Part shown: piece by piece, positions 50,150 through 62,106 of the stretch | How the letters are laid out: the number at the start of each line of letters is the position of its first letter | Numbering within the stretch: the first letter of the stretch is position 1 | Source: Lingula anatina | Taxonomy: Eukaryota; Brachiopoda; Lingulata; Lingulida; Lingulidae | DNA: 64,000 bases | NCBI RefSeq assembly: GCF_001039355.2 | Contig: NW_019775647.1 | Location: forward strand, 526,330 to 590,329 | Direction: 5' to 3' | Made by a program: the position numbers and the translations under genes | Notes under the pieces: generated by a model | What the model saw: only the letters and a program-made list of their open reading frames with translations | Databases searched by the model: none | Told to the model about the DNA's origin: nothing

Positions 50150-50543
50150 TAAGCTGTAGAGATTTATCTTAAAGTGTGACACACGCTTTGAGGAATACGT
50201 CAATGAATTTTAAATACTTTAAGAGACTTTTCGAATATGTAAGTGAAGGTTAATCTTTTATGCAAAAATTTCAATTGATCACGGTGGCGGTAGACCGTAA
50301 AACCTTTTTTACAATTAACCCCGTGTGTTTTACTATCCTGGTATCCTTTTCTTGTCTTAGGGAATTTATGCCTTGCACTGCAGTAAAATACCACTACATT
50401 GCTGTTAGGTTCGAATACTAAAACAAAGCCATATTTTGATCGTTAATGTTTGCGAAACTTACTGGAGGGTTGAACACGTGCACCAGGACGGACACCTGTT
50501 CATTAAGAAAGCGGTTAACGGCACTGCATAACACAGAGTAAAG

Positions 50544-50768
50544 CCCCCTTTACACTGGACGCCGTCCTTTCTGCGTCCAGCATGCGCAGTCCGGCCCCAT
50601 TTGAGAGTTAAAAAATTATAATACTTTACGTGCCGACAACTGGCTGATCATTGAGCATTCATTCTGATACAAAACCAATGCTCGTGCCTCCTTATTAAGA
50701 CCACAGCGTTGCCAAATTTCATGGTCGCAGAGAGGAAGCAGAAAGGACGCCGTCCAGTGTAAAGGGGG
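50544..50768. mobile_element. ~225-bp MITE, 'CCCCCTTTACACTGGACG' family, copy 2
   Basis: Same termini as the element at 7664-7882 but in inverted internal orientation ('ctcgtgcctccttattaag' here versus its complement there). Confidence 0.88.
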
Positions 50769-50867
50769 TATTACCAATAAAGTGGATTGTTGAGCTTGAA
50801 GGGGAATTCCCTTTCAGGTAAACTTCATTCAACACTATACTTCCTATTCTCTTGATCAAATCTTATT

Positions 50868-51016
50868 AGAGTTACAAGCAAAATGCCAGGGGGGGCAGTA
50901 AGCGGACACGAGGGGGCGAAGCCCCCGAGGGGGGAGGGGGTGTCCCCCTACCAGTGTGGAAAATTCTAAATCCCAGGGGGGCAGTTGCCCCCCCCCTCCC
51001 CGGGAGGCTACGGCCC
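50868..51016. repeat. GC-rich dispersed repeat with 'GGCCGTAGCC' end
   Basis: A G/C-rich stretch ('gggggcgaagcccccgag', 'ggaggctacggccctgg') sharply different from the AT-rich surroundings. It is self-complementary and resembles a common class of short non-autonomous elements whose ends include GGGCCGTAGCC. Confidence 0.5.
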
Positions 51017-51239
51017 TGGTATAAACGGGTGTAAACATATACATGCACGAGCTTCCTTTAGTAATAGGTATACAGCTTTATGTTAAATTTAAACGAACAA
51101 GATTTCTCTGCGTGTAGCTTTCTGCTCTTTTGGAAACAGATAAGAAGCATATTGGTTTATAGAAACCATGGAAAGAAGAAAGTACCCGTGAAAACTAGTT
51201 GGTCATAGAGTGTGAGTGGATCGCTGGTGCATCTAATGA

Positions 51240-52149
51240 CCCTATTTCACACAGATCACGAATCCCACGAATCGTCAGGAATTGACAAATTTCAAGATTC
51301 GTGAGATTTTGCCCATTTTCTGTTCTAATTCGACACGCTCTAAGATTCAGTTACGATACAGGTGCGATAGTGTTACAAATATTCGTGGGACTCGGCTGGA
51401 ACCGCACGAATATTGTCCAGAAATTCGCTACGATTTTTTGGAATCGGGAGTTCGTGGCCAAAATTTTGACCAGCTTAAAAATTTTTGGCACGAATTCCCG
51501 ATTGATCAAAAATTGCAAGAACTGACTACGATTATATGCGAATCTGTTTAGAACTTCACGAACTGATTACGATTCAACCACGAATCCTGAAATTTTCAAT
51601 TCCTGGCGATTCGTGGGATTCGTGGTCTGTGTGATATATGGGCATGAAAGTTTTTTGCCACTAATTCCTGTTGCTCAAGGAGTGCAAGAAATGACTACAT
51701 ATATAAAGGAATTTGTTAAAGGGATAATAACTCTTCGCCTTGGCAAAAAAATGAATTTTCCTGGTGTAAACAACAATTTTCCCATACTTACCAATGGTTA
51801 ATGAATCCATTTTTATATTCAAAGTTAGTCCCTGTTTTTTCTAAAAAGTTTGGTTTTTTTGGTAAAATCTCTTAAGAGATTTTAACAGAGTATAGCCATC
51901 AATGGAGGTCACGTGGTCTAAAGACAAGCTCAGATATCAGAATAATAGCTATAACTGCCGTTTTGTGGTAAAACAGAATATATTATATTTCTATGAGTTA
52001 TTCACAATGTTTTTACTGTGAAATATAGATCTCAAAAGAAGAGTTATTATCCCTTTAAGCATCACGAACGGATTACGATTCAACCACGAATCCTGAAATT
52101 TGTCAACTCATGGCCATTCGTGGGCTTCGTGGTCTGTGTGAAATAGGGG
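51240..52149. mobile_element. Composite inverted-repeat element with a nested MITE
   Basis: The left end CCTATTTCACACAGATCACG and right end 'cgtggtctgtgtgaaatagg' are inverse. Internally the right half is duplicated: end-like sequence also occurs at about 51540-51645. The TTAA MITE (51716-52058) sits inside the second right half. Without it the host is about 570 bases, non-coding, rich in 'cacgaa'/'ttcgtg'. Confidence 0.8.
51716..52058. mobile_element. 343-bp TTAA-flanked MITE, copy D, nested
   Basis: Ends TTAAAGGGATAATAACTC and inverse. It is inserted where the host's other copy reads 'ctgTTTAgaacttcacg', consistent with a TTAA (or TTTA) target. Confidence 0.92.
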
Positions 52150-52400
52150 TATAAGCAGGATGCATGTTCAGTTCGGAAGTAAAATGTCTATATTTTAATT
52201 TATTACTGTAAGGTTTTTACTACATAATAAAAAAAATTCGAATATTCGAGAAATTATACTGTTGTCTTGAAGGATATATCTATATATATATCCTTATCTA
52301 TATACTTTTTAGAAGTAGACGTCTTCGTTGCTGCGTTATATTTAGGAACAATAGAAAAAAAAACTAACATGTCTTTCACTATAATTATTGGTGGAATTCT

Positions 52401-52433
52401 AGAGTCGCAAACTTTCTGTTCAGTTACTTCCTG
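52401..52433 (-). promoter_or_regulatory. Orphan TLR-type promoter block 1
   Basis: The minus strand reads AGGAAGTAACTGAA, then 'AGTTTGCGACTCTAGAAT'. It matches the two TLR promoter blocks but has lost the AP-1 core and the TATA box. No TLR coding sequence follows. Confidence 0.5.
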
Positions 52434-52641
52434 GTAAAATGCCTGACACAACCCGATTCAAATATGACCTAAAACGCCCTCTACATTGTGGATATCGGTA
52501 AAAACAGATTGAAATTATTGCATGAAATAAAGCAACCAAGACACAATGCACTTTTGTGATAATGGAAAACGATATATTGAAAAAAATATATATATATATA
52601 TATATATTTGTTCCTCACTAACTTTGTTGATTGAAATTTTG

Positions 52642-52679
52642 GTAGTCGCAAACTAAACTTTCGGTTTAGTCACTTCCTC
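52642..52679 (-). promoter_or_regulatory. Orphan TLR-type promoter block 2
   Basis: The minus strand reads AGGAAGTGACTAAA, 'AAGTTTAGTTTGCGACTACC'. It lies 240 bases from orphan block 1 and shares flanking sequence with it ('tatgacctaa'). No receptor exon follows. Confidence 0.5.
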
Positions 52680-52916
52680 ATTACAAACACGTGAAACGCT
52701 CGACATCCCGATCGTAATGCAATTTTTATGACCTAATATTGTGGTTTTATACCTTAGGCCACACTTTTTTATTTTTTATAGATGACATCCTCTGGGGACC
52801 CCAAAATCGGTGCGAGCGGGCGAAAAAAAAACAGTCCAAAAAAAAAAAACTGCTTAAGAAAAGTTATGTTTTCAGCACACAGCTGGAAACACTAATTTAC
52901 CACAGAAACACGTATC

Positions 52917-53131
52917 AAACTAACAACATGTCTTTATCCATGCTCTCAAAATTAAAGCATTGTGAATAGGGCCTACTTCGTAGAAAGGTAAAAAGTCATG
53001 AATATATATGATGCATATTACCAAATCTATTTAAGGTTATTTCATTCATTCTGTTGGTTTAGAAATCAATAAAATAAATGTCAAATAAACACCGTGTCTT
53101 TATTTGTACTCTCAGAAAATTAAAGCATTGT
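52917..53131. repeat. Tandem ~160-bp repeat cut by the gap
   Basis: The phrase around 'atgtctttatccatgctctc' ending 'aaattaaagcattgtgaa' (52930-52966) recurs as 'gtgtctttatttgtactctc' ending 'attaaagcattgt' at 53093-53131, where Ns begin. A repeat array is a likely reason for the gap. Confidence 0.65.
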
Positions 53132-53626
53132 NNNNNNNNNNNNNNNNNNNNNNNNNNNNNNNNNNNNNNNNNNNNNNNNNNNNNNNNNNNNNNNNNNNNN
53201 NNNNNNNNNNNNNNNNNNNNNNNNNNNNNNNNNNNNNNNNNNNNNNNNNNNNNNNNNNNNNNNNNNNNNNNNNNNNNNNNNNNNNNNNNNNNNNNNNNNN
53301 NNNNNNNNNNNNNNNNNNNNNNNNNNNNNNNNNNNNNNNNNNNNNNNNNNNNNNNNNNNNNNNNNNNNNNNNNNNNNNNNNNNNNNNNNNNNNNNNNNNN
53401 NNNNNNNNNNNNNNNNNNNNNNNNNNNNNNNNNNNNNNNNNNNNNNNNNNNNNNNNNNNNNNNNNNNNNNNNNNNNNNNNNNNNNNNNNNNNNNNNNNNN
53501 NNNNNNNNNNNNNNNNNNNNNNNNNNNNNNNNNNNNNNNNNNNNNNNNNNNNNNNNNNNNNNNNNNNNNNNNNNNNNNNNNNNNNNNNNNNNNNNNNNNN
53601 NNNNNNNNNNNNNNNNNNNNNNNNNN
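53132..53626. other. Assembly gap (495 N)
   Basis: A run of N. Any open frames across it are meaningless. Confidence 1.
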
Positions 53627-53684
53627 CACCGACTTTGGGGTCCCCAGAGGATGTCATCCATAAAAATAAAAAAGTGTGGCCTAA

Positions 53685-54770
53685 TCTCGTAAAAATTGCT
53701 ATTTTTATATAAGGGTTATAGCATGGAGTACATCGAAATGCGACTTGTTTATTATTATGATCTTAAATAATTATTAATATAAAACAAACGATATAATACG
53801 TTCTTAACGTTAGCCTATTTATTAGCTTAATTGATTTTTTTTCGTATTTGGAGATTAAAAACACAAAAGTTGCCTGGTTTCATATCGAGGCAATACGTTT
53901 CGTTCGTGTGCTCAGTATGGAGCTTGCAGAATTAGCCGAGGATTGCCGATTGCATTTTCCGGCAAATTCAAATAACGACGTTTGCGACAACCGACATCCT
54001 TGGGGGGGGGGAGATTTTTTTTTTTTTTTTGAATACTGACGAAAATTGGTGCGCGCGCAGGATGTCATCCATAAAAATAAAAAAGTGTGGCCTTAGATGA
54101 AAAATACGGAGGGAATGTAAGTTCTGTTGAAACTAACAAAGACGCGCAGTCAGGTGAAAATTTAGATCTTAGTTAAATGAAAGCAAAACCATTAGTTATA
54201 TATGGCATCACATACATATTGCTCGACCTCTCTTTCACTACGGGTATAACAAATTCGTTAAGATTACAAAACATGTCACTTTATTTCTGTCAGGAAGATC
54301 CAGGGATCAAAATAGCTACATTTATGATTTTTTCAAAGCAATTTAATAAAAAAAATTGCAAATGTGTTCACATTGTCTTTCCTTATTCCCCTACCTCCCT
54401 CCCTACCCAAAAAATACAAGTTCAACTTTAGCTTACAAGTTAGCACACGGGACACATCCAATCTTTGATACTGACTTGACTAAATTAATCAATAAATATA
54501 CATTTATCAATGCATAAATTAACATATATTTACCTATTTACTCATATGAATAAATCAATAAATAAATGTCAATCTATATATCCATAAATGAATAGTTATC
54601 ATCTTATTTATTCATTTAAATCAACTCAAAATAAAGCATGGTTCACCTGTTTGTGTGTAATGTAAAAATGATATCACCTCCCGATACCAGAACATCTGCG
54701 CGGAAGAAATACATACATCTACCCTTATCAAACCTCAACACATTCAACCAATACAAAGATAAACAAAAAA

Positions 54771-54802
<32 letters not shown>

Positions 54803-55531
54803 TGAACATATCACACTATTATGTAGCCATTATCTTAAGAGATGGGGAATGGGGGGCAATTCTTCGTATCAAAGCAAACCAAGTCGAGAAATATCACCAG
54901 TAAATATCTCAAATTTGCAGTAAAGAAACAATTTTAACGAAAGTTGGGAATAAAGTCTCCCAATATGACATGATGACCAGAAGACCATGAAATTGTTTCC
55001 CTTAATTTTTACCATTTTTTTGTCTAGCGACACATCCCCTACACCTTAATAACTGGATCAGTCATTTAAAACAGTCACAACAACAATTCTATATGCTTTG
55101 CTCCAAAACTAAAGTACATTATCAATAGGAATTAATTCACTTCAAGACATTGCTGTAATAATTTTATAAGAAATAAGGTTTTTATCAAGCAAGAAAGTCA
55201 AAAGGCAGTTGACAGGAAAAAAATCATCTAGTCAATTTTCACAAATATTCTTGTACAGTATTCTTGAGCAGAATCAAATCAAAGTAACCAATAATTAAAT
55301 AAAAATAACAAACAAACGAAATAAATCAATTCATTTAAAATAAAATGAACATACAAAAAATAAAAATCCTACGAATTTAAGCAATTTTCCCTTCATAAAC
55401 AAGGTACATCTCACCCACCGCCACTGACAAAATTATCACCTGTCAGCCCATTCAAGTTTTAAATTTATAATTGTTACCATACATGATCATGATTTAGTCC
55501 CCATTCTTTACCTCCATTTGCAGACTTAAAA

Positions 55532-55575
<44 letters not shown>

Positions 55576-56086
55576 ACCATACACACTCAGAACTAAAAAA
55601 TGGCATATATTCATTGGATCATATTTCCGAGAACATGTTACTCGATACCTTGGTGGATAAGGAAAAAAATGTTGAAAATTTTCGGAACCAAGTAACTTTT
55701 TTTTCATAAAGATCTAAACCTACTTGTTGCCTTTGAGCATTTCCCCTTGTACAATTAAACAGCACAGGAAGAAACCCCTACGTAAAATTCTTAGGCCAAA
55801 GACTGACAGCTTCAATACTCTTACTGTTGCACAATAAAGATGCAACTTCTTTTCTTCCCTCAGTTACCACATTTTACAACACTTGTAAAAATAAAATTAA
55901 ATGAAAAAAAAATTGTTTGACAGCACTAAAAAAGGCTGCTTAACTGTTAAAAGACTACACGACTATATAAGGTAACAACTTAATTCGTAAATGACCATAC
56001 AATAATAGTACTATATACATGACCATATATGGTCGCAGCTTGATAAGCTGTTTGTAAAAGGTGCAAGTCTTGGTGATTTTGCTTAA
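53685..56086. other. Downstream flank / 3' UTR region of the Ral gene, no other gene seen
   Basis: AT-rich, with (AAT)n at 54776-54801 and (AAAT)n at 55535-55575. Part may be 3' UTR of the Ral transcript ending in exon B, but I cannot place a polyadenylation site with confidence. Confidence 0.4.
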
Positions 56087-56197
56087 TCAGAGAATAATAC
56101 ATTTCTTTTTCTTGTCCTTTTTGTTTTTCTTGCCATTACTTTGCTTGGCATTTTCCATCTTTCTAGATCGGATTGCACGCATCAAGTCAAAGAACAC
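56087..56197 (-). CDS. Ral: Ral GTPase terminal exon B (C-terminus ending CIIL)
   Basis: The acceptor 'ttttttcag' precedes VFFDLMRAIRSRKMENAKQS, a lysine-rich stretch and the CaaX box CIIL, then TGA. It is 36 aa and joins in phase 0 to ...TRANVDK of the exon at 59338-59512. It matches the canonical Ral alpha-5 helix (VFFDLMREIR) and hypervariable tail. The last residue Leu favours geranylgeranylation, which anchors Ral to membranes. Confidence 0.92.
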   Translation of the reverse strand: MFFDLMRAIRSRKMENAKQSNGKKNKKDKKKKCIIL

Positions 56198-56671
56198 CTG
56201 AAAAAAAAAAGAGAAAAAGAAGAGGGATTATGGATGATACTTATAAAACAGGTATTGCCATATGAATATACAGTTAGCATGAGAAGCAAAAGGATACATT
56301 TATCTCCATTTTTACTTCTTCACTTTATATACTATAACCCATCACTAACTTGAAAACAAATCCCATCCACAAAAAATTAATGTTTACATATTTTATTTCA
56401 TTATTTTCTTATTTTTTGCCAATTAAATCCCTTCTTTGACTGCAGGGAATAATTGACCAAATAAAAAATCATGCACAATGATCCATGGATTAATTTTGAA
56501 CAGCATTTCGGTTTGTATGGCTGTCACAGATGCATCATTCTGCATACTTCCCTTTTTTTAATAAGGAGAAACAAACGTGCACTCTTCTAAGAAAAAAACA
56601 TATTAATATAAACTAATGCAATCCATTGTTAAACTGGAACCCAGAAAACAACAAAATAAAAGCATTATTCA

Positions 56672-56839
56672 AATCTGAATTTGCGTAATGTGTTGACAAT
56701 TTTACAAATTTGTACCGAATAACCAGTTATGTATGTTTGCATTGAATTTGGTTAGAATCTGAATTTGCGTAATGTGTTGACAATTTTACAAATTAGTACT
56801 GAATAACCAGTTATGACTGTTTGCATTGAATTTGGTTAG
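56672..56839. repeat. 84-bp direct tandem duplication in a Ral intron
   Basis: 56672-56755 and 56756-56839 are near-identical head-to-tail copies beginning 'aatctgaatttgcgtaatg', with few differences. Confidence 0.95.
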
Positions 56840-57086
56840 AAATGGGTTCAACTTTGTTTTTTAATTTTTCATAAGTAAATCTTTGAATTCACTGTTCAGG
56901 TTGAAGAGAATATTGTTGGGAAGCCTATTCTGTTGTTTTATGAGTCCTAGTGTTGCAGGAAGGAACACACATCACAAATTCAAGCATGAAATTAAAACTG
57001 CAAAACAATCACCGCTAAGGTAAGGTTTCACTGCTCACTGAACTACATTCAAGGAGGTAATACTACTACCAGACATGAGCCAAATA

Positions 57087-57150
57087 AATAAATAAATAAA
57101 TAAATAAATAAAATAAAATAAAATAAAATAAAATAAAATAAAATAATAAA
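57087..57150. repeat. (AAAT)n/(AAAAT)n tract in a Ral intron
   Basis: AAAT units change to AAAAT units. Confidence 0.9.
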
Positions 57151-57403
57151 AAACTCTTAACATTTATCATGGAACCCAACACCTAGCCATGACAAATCTC
57201 AGGAACCATCAGAATTGAATTAAAAAACGGGGAATTCAGCTTTTCCAAGGAAAAAAGCTCATGTCTGCTGCTACACACTATACTTAGTTACATCACCTTG
57301 CACAGAGCACACACAAAGGAATTTTTAGGAAATAAGCCAAGTAAATAAAATTAAATGACAAAGTAAATTAATAAATAAAACAGTAGCTACCATGCACTAC
57401 CCT

Positions 57404-57541
57404 TCACATTAAGATGCACTTTTTCTTCTTCTTCTTCTTTTCTCCCGGGACTTTTTTCTTTCCTCCACCTTTCTTAGAGGCCCCCACTGGAGGCTCAGCA
57501 AGTTTTTTGTCTCTTGTTATTGCAAGCAGCAAAAAGAATGC
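57404..57541 (-). CDS. Ral: Ral GTPase alternative terminal exon A (C-terminus ending CILM)
   Basis: The acceptor 'acccaaccgtag' precedes AFFLLLAITRDKKLAEPP, a Gly/Lys-rich tail with seven consecutive lysines, and CaaX box CILM, then TGA. It is 45 aa. It splices in phase 0 after ...ANVDK, the same position as exon B, so the two are mutually exclusive last exons. The alpha-5 segment keeps the FF pair but diverges afterwards. A terminal Met favours farnesylation. The open frame, polybasic tail and CaaX box argue that it is used; transcript proof is lacking. Confidence 0.75.
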   Translation of the reverse strand, partial: AFFLLLAITRDKKLAEPPVGASKKGGGKKKVPGEKKKKKKKCILM

Positions 57542-58269
57542 CTACGGTTGGGTTAATAGAGAAGACCAAACTGAAAACCCATCTTTAAAGACACACTGAA
57601 ACAGATCAATGCTGTTTCATGCTAGAAAACTACATTTGCATCTTGAGTTTTTTTTTTTTTTTTTTTTTTTCATGTTTGGAAGTATAACAGATTTGGGTTC
57701 TCCTTTCTTGGTATGATTTTCAGATTCTTTATACTGAGAATTCAATATTTTTCTATGAAAAAAATCCATTTCTTACTTTTTTTTTTTGAATGCTCGTTTC
57801 TTTTCTTTCCATGGTATCCTAGGTTTTAAAAGCTTATTTGTAAATGATCAACAACAATTTTCTGCAAATATTATGAATTATTTGCCTCATGCCATTTTCC
57901 TATACATTTCTCTAATGCACATAATATGTCTTAAAAGGACCTATGACCCAACACTCAAGATGCTTATAATGTGTTTTCCAATGACTGAATGGGGATCATC
58001 CGAGAGAGCTTAGACGAAGGTTTCTTGGACACAAGGCCTTATACGATTAGAATAAGAATACATGAAATGCATTCAACAAGCAAAACTAAAGTGACGGGTA
58101 ATCATGACAGATTCGTGCCCTTGTACACTGGACAGAAATTCGACAAAACTTAAGAGATAAACAACCCCTGCGCTGCCTAGTTTAAGATACTTTCTGACTC
58201 CACTCTCCAGTTCATCATAATTTAAAGATAATTTACAAGACACTTGGCTAACCCAGAGGATCCCCATTG

Positions 58270-58518
58270 TCAGGTCTACCCAACTACCAGACTCGGCACT
58301 GAATGATCCCAAATTCACTGGTAGATCGAACCACACTAACAGTTTTCAAGGTGTGCATCAGTACACAATTTCACAGTATCATACCCTGGAACAAATTTTA
58401 AGATGAGATGCACTACTTTCCAACCCCGCTCAGAATCATCGAAAACGGGTAGTGTTGTCCGATCTACTGGAGAATTCGGGATCATTCAGTGCCGAGTCTG
58501 GTAGCTGGGTAGGCCTGA
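58270..58518. mobile_element. ~249-bp MITE inside the Ral tandem block, copy 1
   Basis: Inverted arms of about 75 bases ('caggtctacccaactacc' and 'gtagctgggtaggcctg'). The same element is at 62107-62354, so it predates the block duplication. Confidence 0.85.
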
Positions 58519-59337
58519 TTATGCATCATTTGTGTTAGATATGTGGGCCATGGTAAATGGAGCCTTGACTATTATTTAACCATTCTCAACTCATTCACAT
58601 AACAACCCCCATGACACTTTTCAAACCATTTCAGTTCTAATATTTTAGCAGACTGCCTAAACAAGACACATGAAGATCTAGGGTCTCCTGTGAGTGTGTG
58701 TCCATGTAGCTTTAGGATTCAAATCCAAATATGAGCACATCACTCTACATTTTTTAAATTACTTTTTTTGTCAACAAAATTGTCAACAAAAGGTTATACA
58801 GCATTAATATTGCATATAATCTGCAGGTGCAAAAAGTCAAGACAAAAGCCATCACCATTTCAACACATGCTAACCACAAAGGATAGATGTCACTACCAGC
58901 TACAACATATATTACTAAAACAAGACATGCCAAAACCAAGCTGCACGATTCGGGTTATATGCATACAATAAAGACCAAGCTTTGTTTTAATTTGCTTAGT
59001 ACTGAAACAACAAAATGAAGCCATATGCTTGTAGCGTTAAAAGGCCAAATTTAACATTAAAACATGACAAAAAGAAAAAAAAAATTGAGTATACTGAAAT
59101 CGCTGAGATGATATTAGAAATCTGAATTTTTTTCCATAGTTATATTTCACTTTTGATGGCAATGAACTTGGATATATTGATAAGAAAGATGAATGTACAA
59201 TTAATATTTAATATTTAAAGTTCTATTAAGATAAAAAGAAAAAAATGACCATGGAAAAATATTGATTACTAATATAAATCAGAACAACACAAATGCTGGT
59301 ACAGGATAAGCTCACCTTGCAAGTCAGTGCCACCTAC

Positions 59338-59512
59338 CTTATCTACATTTGCTCGTGTTTTGGCAGAGGTCTCGACATACTGCACATTCCACTGTTGGGC
59401 TCGTTGTGTCGCCTCTTCGATAGAGACCTGTCGTTTGTCTTCTAAATCTGCTTTATTTCCGACCAATAAAAATGGGATGTTTTCATCACTTTTCACTCGT
59501 AAGATCTGTTCC
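59338..59512 (-). CDS. Ral: Ral GTPase internal exon, copy 1 (G4/G5 boxes)
   Basis: A 175-nt exon with acceptor 'tttttag' and donor GTAGGT encodes [20 protein letters not shown] then [12 protein letters not shown] and [18 protein letters not shown] is the guanine-specificity G4 box and ETSAK the G5 box. The match to Ral family members is close throughout. It starts in phase 2 and ends in phase 0. Preceding exons (G1-G3) lie beyond the window on the right. Confidence 0.94.
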
Positions 59513-60134
59513 CTAAAAATTGAAAATAAAAAACCAATTACTACTACAATTAAAGAAAAAAAGTTTGTATCATTACATTTATCATTATGATATCTTTGAT
59601 ATCCTCTTAACTGAGAAAAAGCAATTAAACTGATACACTGACACAGACTGGCTTTGGTTTGGTGAAATACTGCAGGCTAAAAAAAATTCCCATCACAAAA
59701 TTGCCACAGTAATTGCGATCCTTAATATAGCAAAGCCATGATAGCTTTTGAACATTAACAACAGCCATCCTGGCCCAGATGTAATTTCACAACCAGTCTC
59801 CAATAAACAACTCTTATCTTTTTTTATGATATCAGCATTACTGCCAGAAATAAACTGTCCACATTAACCACTGCAATAACAATGACAGTTTGCCCCACAA
59901 TTACACATTATGCAAATAAAGTATATTTCCCAATAAGTAAGGTAGCTATTTTAAGACTAATAGTTTTGATTGCAACTTGCACATTAGCAAGTCGGTAATG
60001 GCAACAATATAGTTTGGCAATTATATACAGGACTCCATATATACCTATTGGCATTATTTTCCTGGTGTAAGTAATTTCTGTGGAAAGGTGACTGGAAATT
60101 AAGTCATTCTTGACAATAAACACAAGTGACTTGC

Positions 60135-61500
60135 TCTTCAATCACTTACCCACCTTAGAAAGCCCCTCCCCCAGACATACTTTTTTGTTTTTTTCTCCCC
60201 CCTACTATTTCAAAAATTTATTTTGAAGTGGGGCAAGCAGATTTTTAAAGTCAAGCCCTAATATGGACATGTATGATAACATAAAACTGGTATGCAATGC
60301 AATAACATTACACCACAATATAATCATATGAAATGAATGAGTTTATGTTCTGTGAAAAATTTCAGAAAATATTTTGAGATTTTTGAAAGAAAACTAGGTT
60401 TATACCATAAAAGTACATTTCTGAGGATACCAAAAAATCAACAAACTGTCTAAAATAAATAATTAGCATAAGATTAATAATTCATTAATAAAAAACTGAC
60501 AATGCATGAGTGGCATCTACACACATTAACCACCATAGATACAACCTACATCAGCTCTAAATGAAAGAATCTGCATCCTTTGTTCCCATATGGCATTCAG
60601 GATGATTTTAAAAGTGGTTACTTACCCCCATAGGATTGACAATACAATATTACAATTCCACAGGCACTTGATTATAAGCAATACTAGGACTACAGGAGTC
60701 TGCTTCACAAAATATGTGAAAAAGAACCATATTGCCCTTGAAAATTTTGGTGAAATTTGTACTATAAGACTTATGTTCTTCAAATATGTCAATTAATTAC
60801 ATAATATTTGTATCATTTAATTTACTTCCAAGTCTTTTGAAGAAATTCAAAGTTGAGTACAGTTCTATACTAATTTTATCAACACCTGTCCAACCTTTTG
60901 ATTGCAATTTTCATAAAGATTGCATTGTATATTATGTACCAGTCATGTGTAAAATCAGTCAGCCTTCCCACTGCCTCTCCCCCCCCCCCCCAATCTTTCA
61001 TCCTTTCTTTCATTAAGCTCCCCTTCCTCCTGATTCACCATTAGCTACAAGTTGCACTCTTCATCTTATCTTTAATGCTGAAATATTTATTTCATAATAT
61101 CTTCATTCAGCAGAACATTATCTAAATACAATATTTTTGAAGGATCTGATGTGCTAAAAATAGTGGGTGAGCTTTTTTTCTTATGTGTTAAAAACTATCT
61201 ATTTAATTATTTATTTTTCTTTCATGGTGGAATAAGGGGCATGATGAAAAGGGGGTTCTATCTCCCTTAACTGGTACCCGTTTTCTGATAGTTAACACTC
61301 ACAAATGGTGAAACATTTGACATTTCAACAGGCCCCCAGCTCACGCTGCCTCACCGCCTAGGCTGCATATTCATGTTTTGCGTAAGTCTACATTTTGCTG
61401 TATGTGCTTGTAATCTTTTTAAATATGTGCGTACAATTTTTGCAGGTCTGGTTACCCCCCTGNTTTTTTTTTTTTTTTTTTTTTTCTTTTTTTTTTTTTT
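60135..61500. other. Spacer between the two Ral tandem blocks
   Basis: AT-rich, no gene. It contains a C-run (60979-60990) and ends in a single N (61463) and a long poly-T tract at the start of the second block, suggesting an uncertain assembly join. Confidence 0.5.
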
Positions 61501-62106
61501 TTGGAAGTATAACAGATTTGGGGTCCCCCTTTCTTGGTAGGATTTTCAGATTCTTAATACTGAGAGTTCAATATTTTTCTATGAAAAAAATCAATTTCTT
61601 ACATTTTTTTTTTATTGAAATGCTCGTTTCTTTTCCTTCCATGGTATCCTAGATTTTAAAAGCCTATTTGTAAATGATCACCAACAATTTTCTGCAAATA
61701 TTATGAATTATTTGCCTCATGCCATTTTCCTATATCTCTCTCTAATGCACATAATATGTCTTTAAAGGACCTATGACCCAACACTCAAGATGCTTATAAT
61801 GTGTTTTCCAATGACTAAATGGGGATCATCCGAGAGAGCTTAAAAGAAGGTTTCTTGGACAGTGAAACCCTACATGACTATAAAATGAATAAGAATACAT
61901 GAATGGCATTCAACAAGCAAACAAAAGTGACAGGTAATCATGACAAGATTCGTGCCATTGTACACTGGACAGAAATTCAACAGAACTGAAGAGATAAACA
62001 ACCACTGCGCTGCCTAGTTTAAGATACTTTCTGACTCCACTCTCCTGTTAATCATAATTTGAAGATAATTTGCAAGACACTTGGCTAACCCAGAGGATCC
62101 CCATTG

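Larger units (their letters stand above)
52754..53684. mobile_element. Inverted-repeat element spanning the assembly gap
   Basis: The left arm 52754-52813 (TTAGGCCACACTTTTTTA ... GATGACATCC ... GGGGACCCCAAA) is inverted at 53627-53684. A partial third copy of the arm is at 54059-54096. The inside is largely gap, so coding content is unknown. Confidence 0.7.
57670..60134. repeat. ~2.5-kb tandem block, copy 1 (with a Ral exon)
   Basis: It aligns with 61501-64000 over its full length with scattered substitutions and small indels. It includes a Ral exon (59338-59512), a MITE (58270-58518) and intron sequence. Confidence 0.9.

Noticed and set aside
53059-53712. Open frames of about 200 codons across 53.1-53.7 kb
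   Set aside because: They consist almost wholly of N from the assembly gap.
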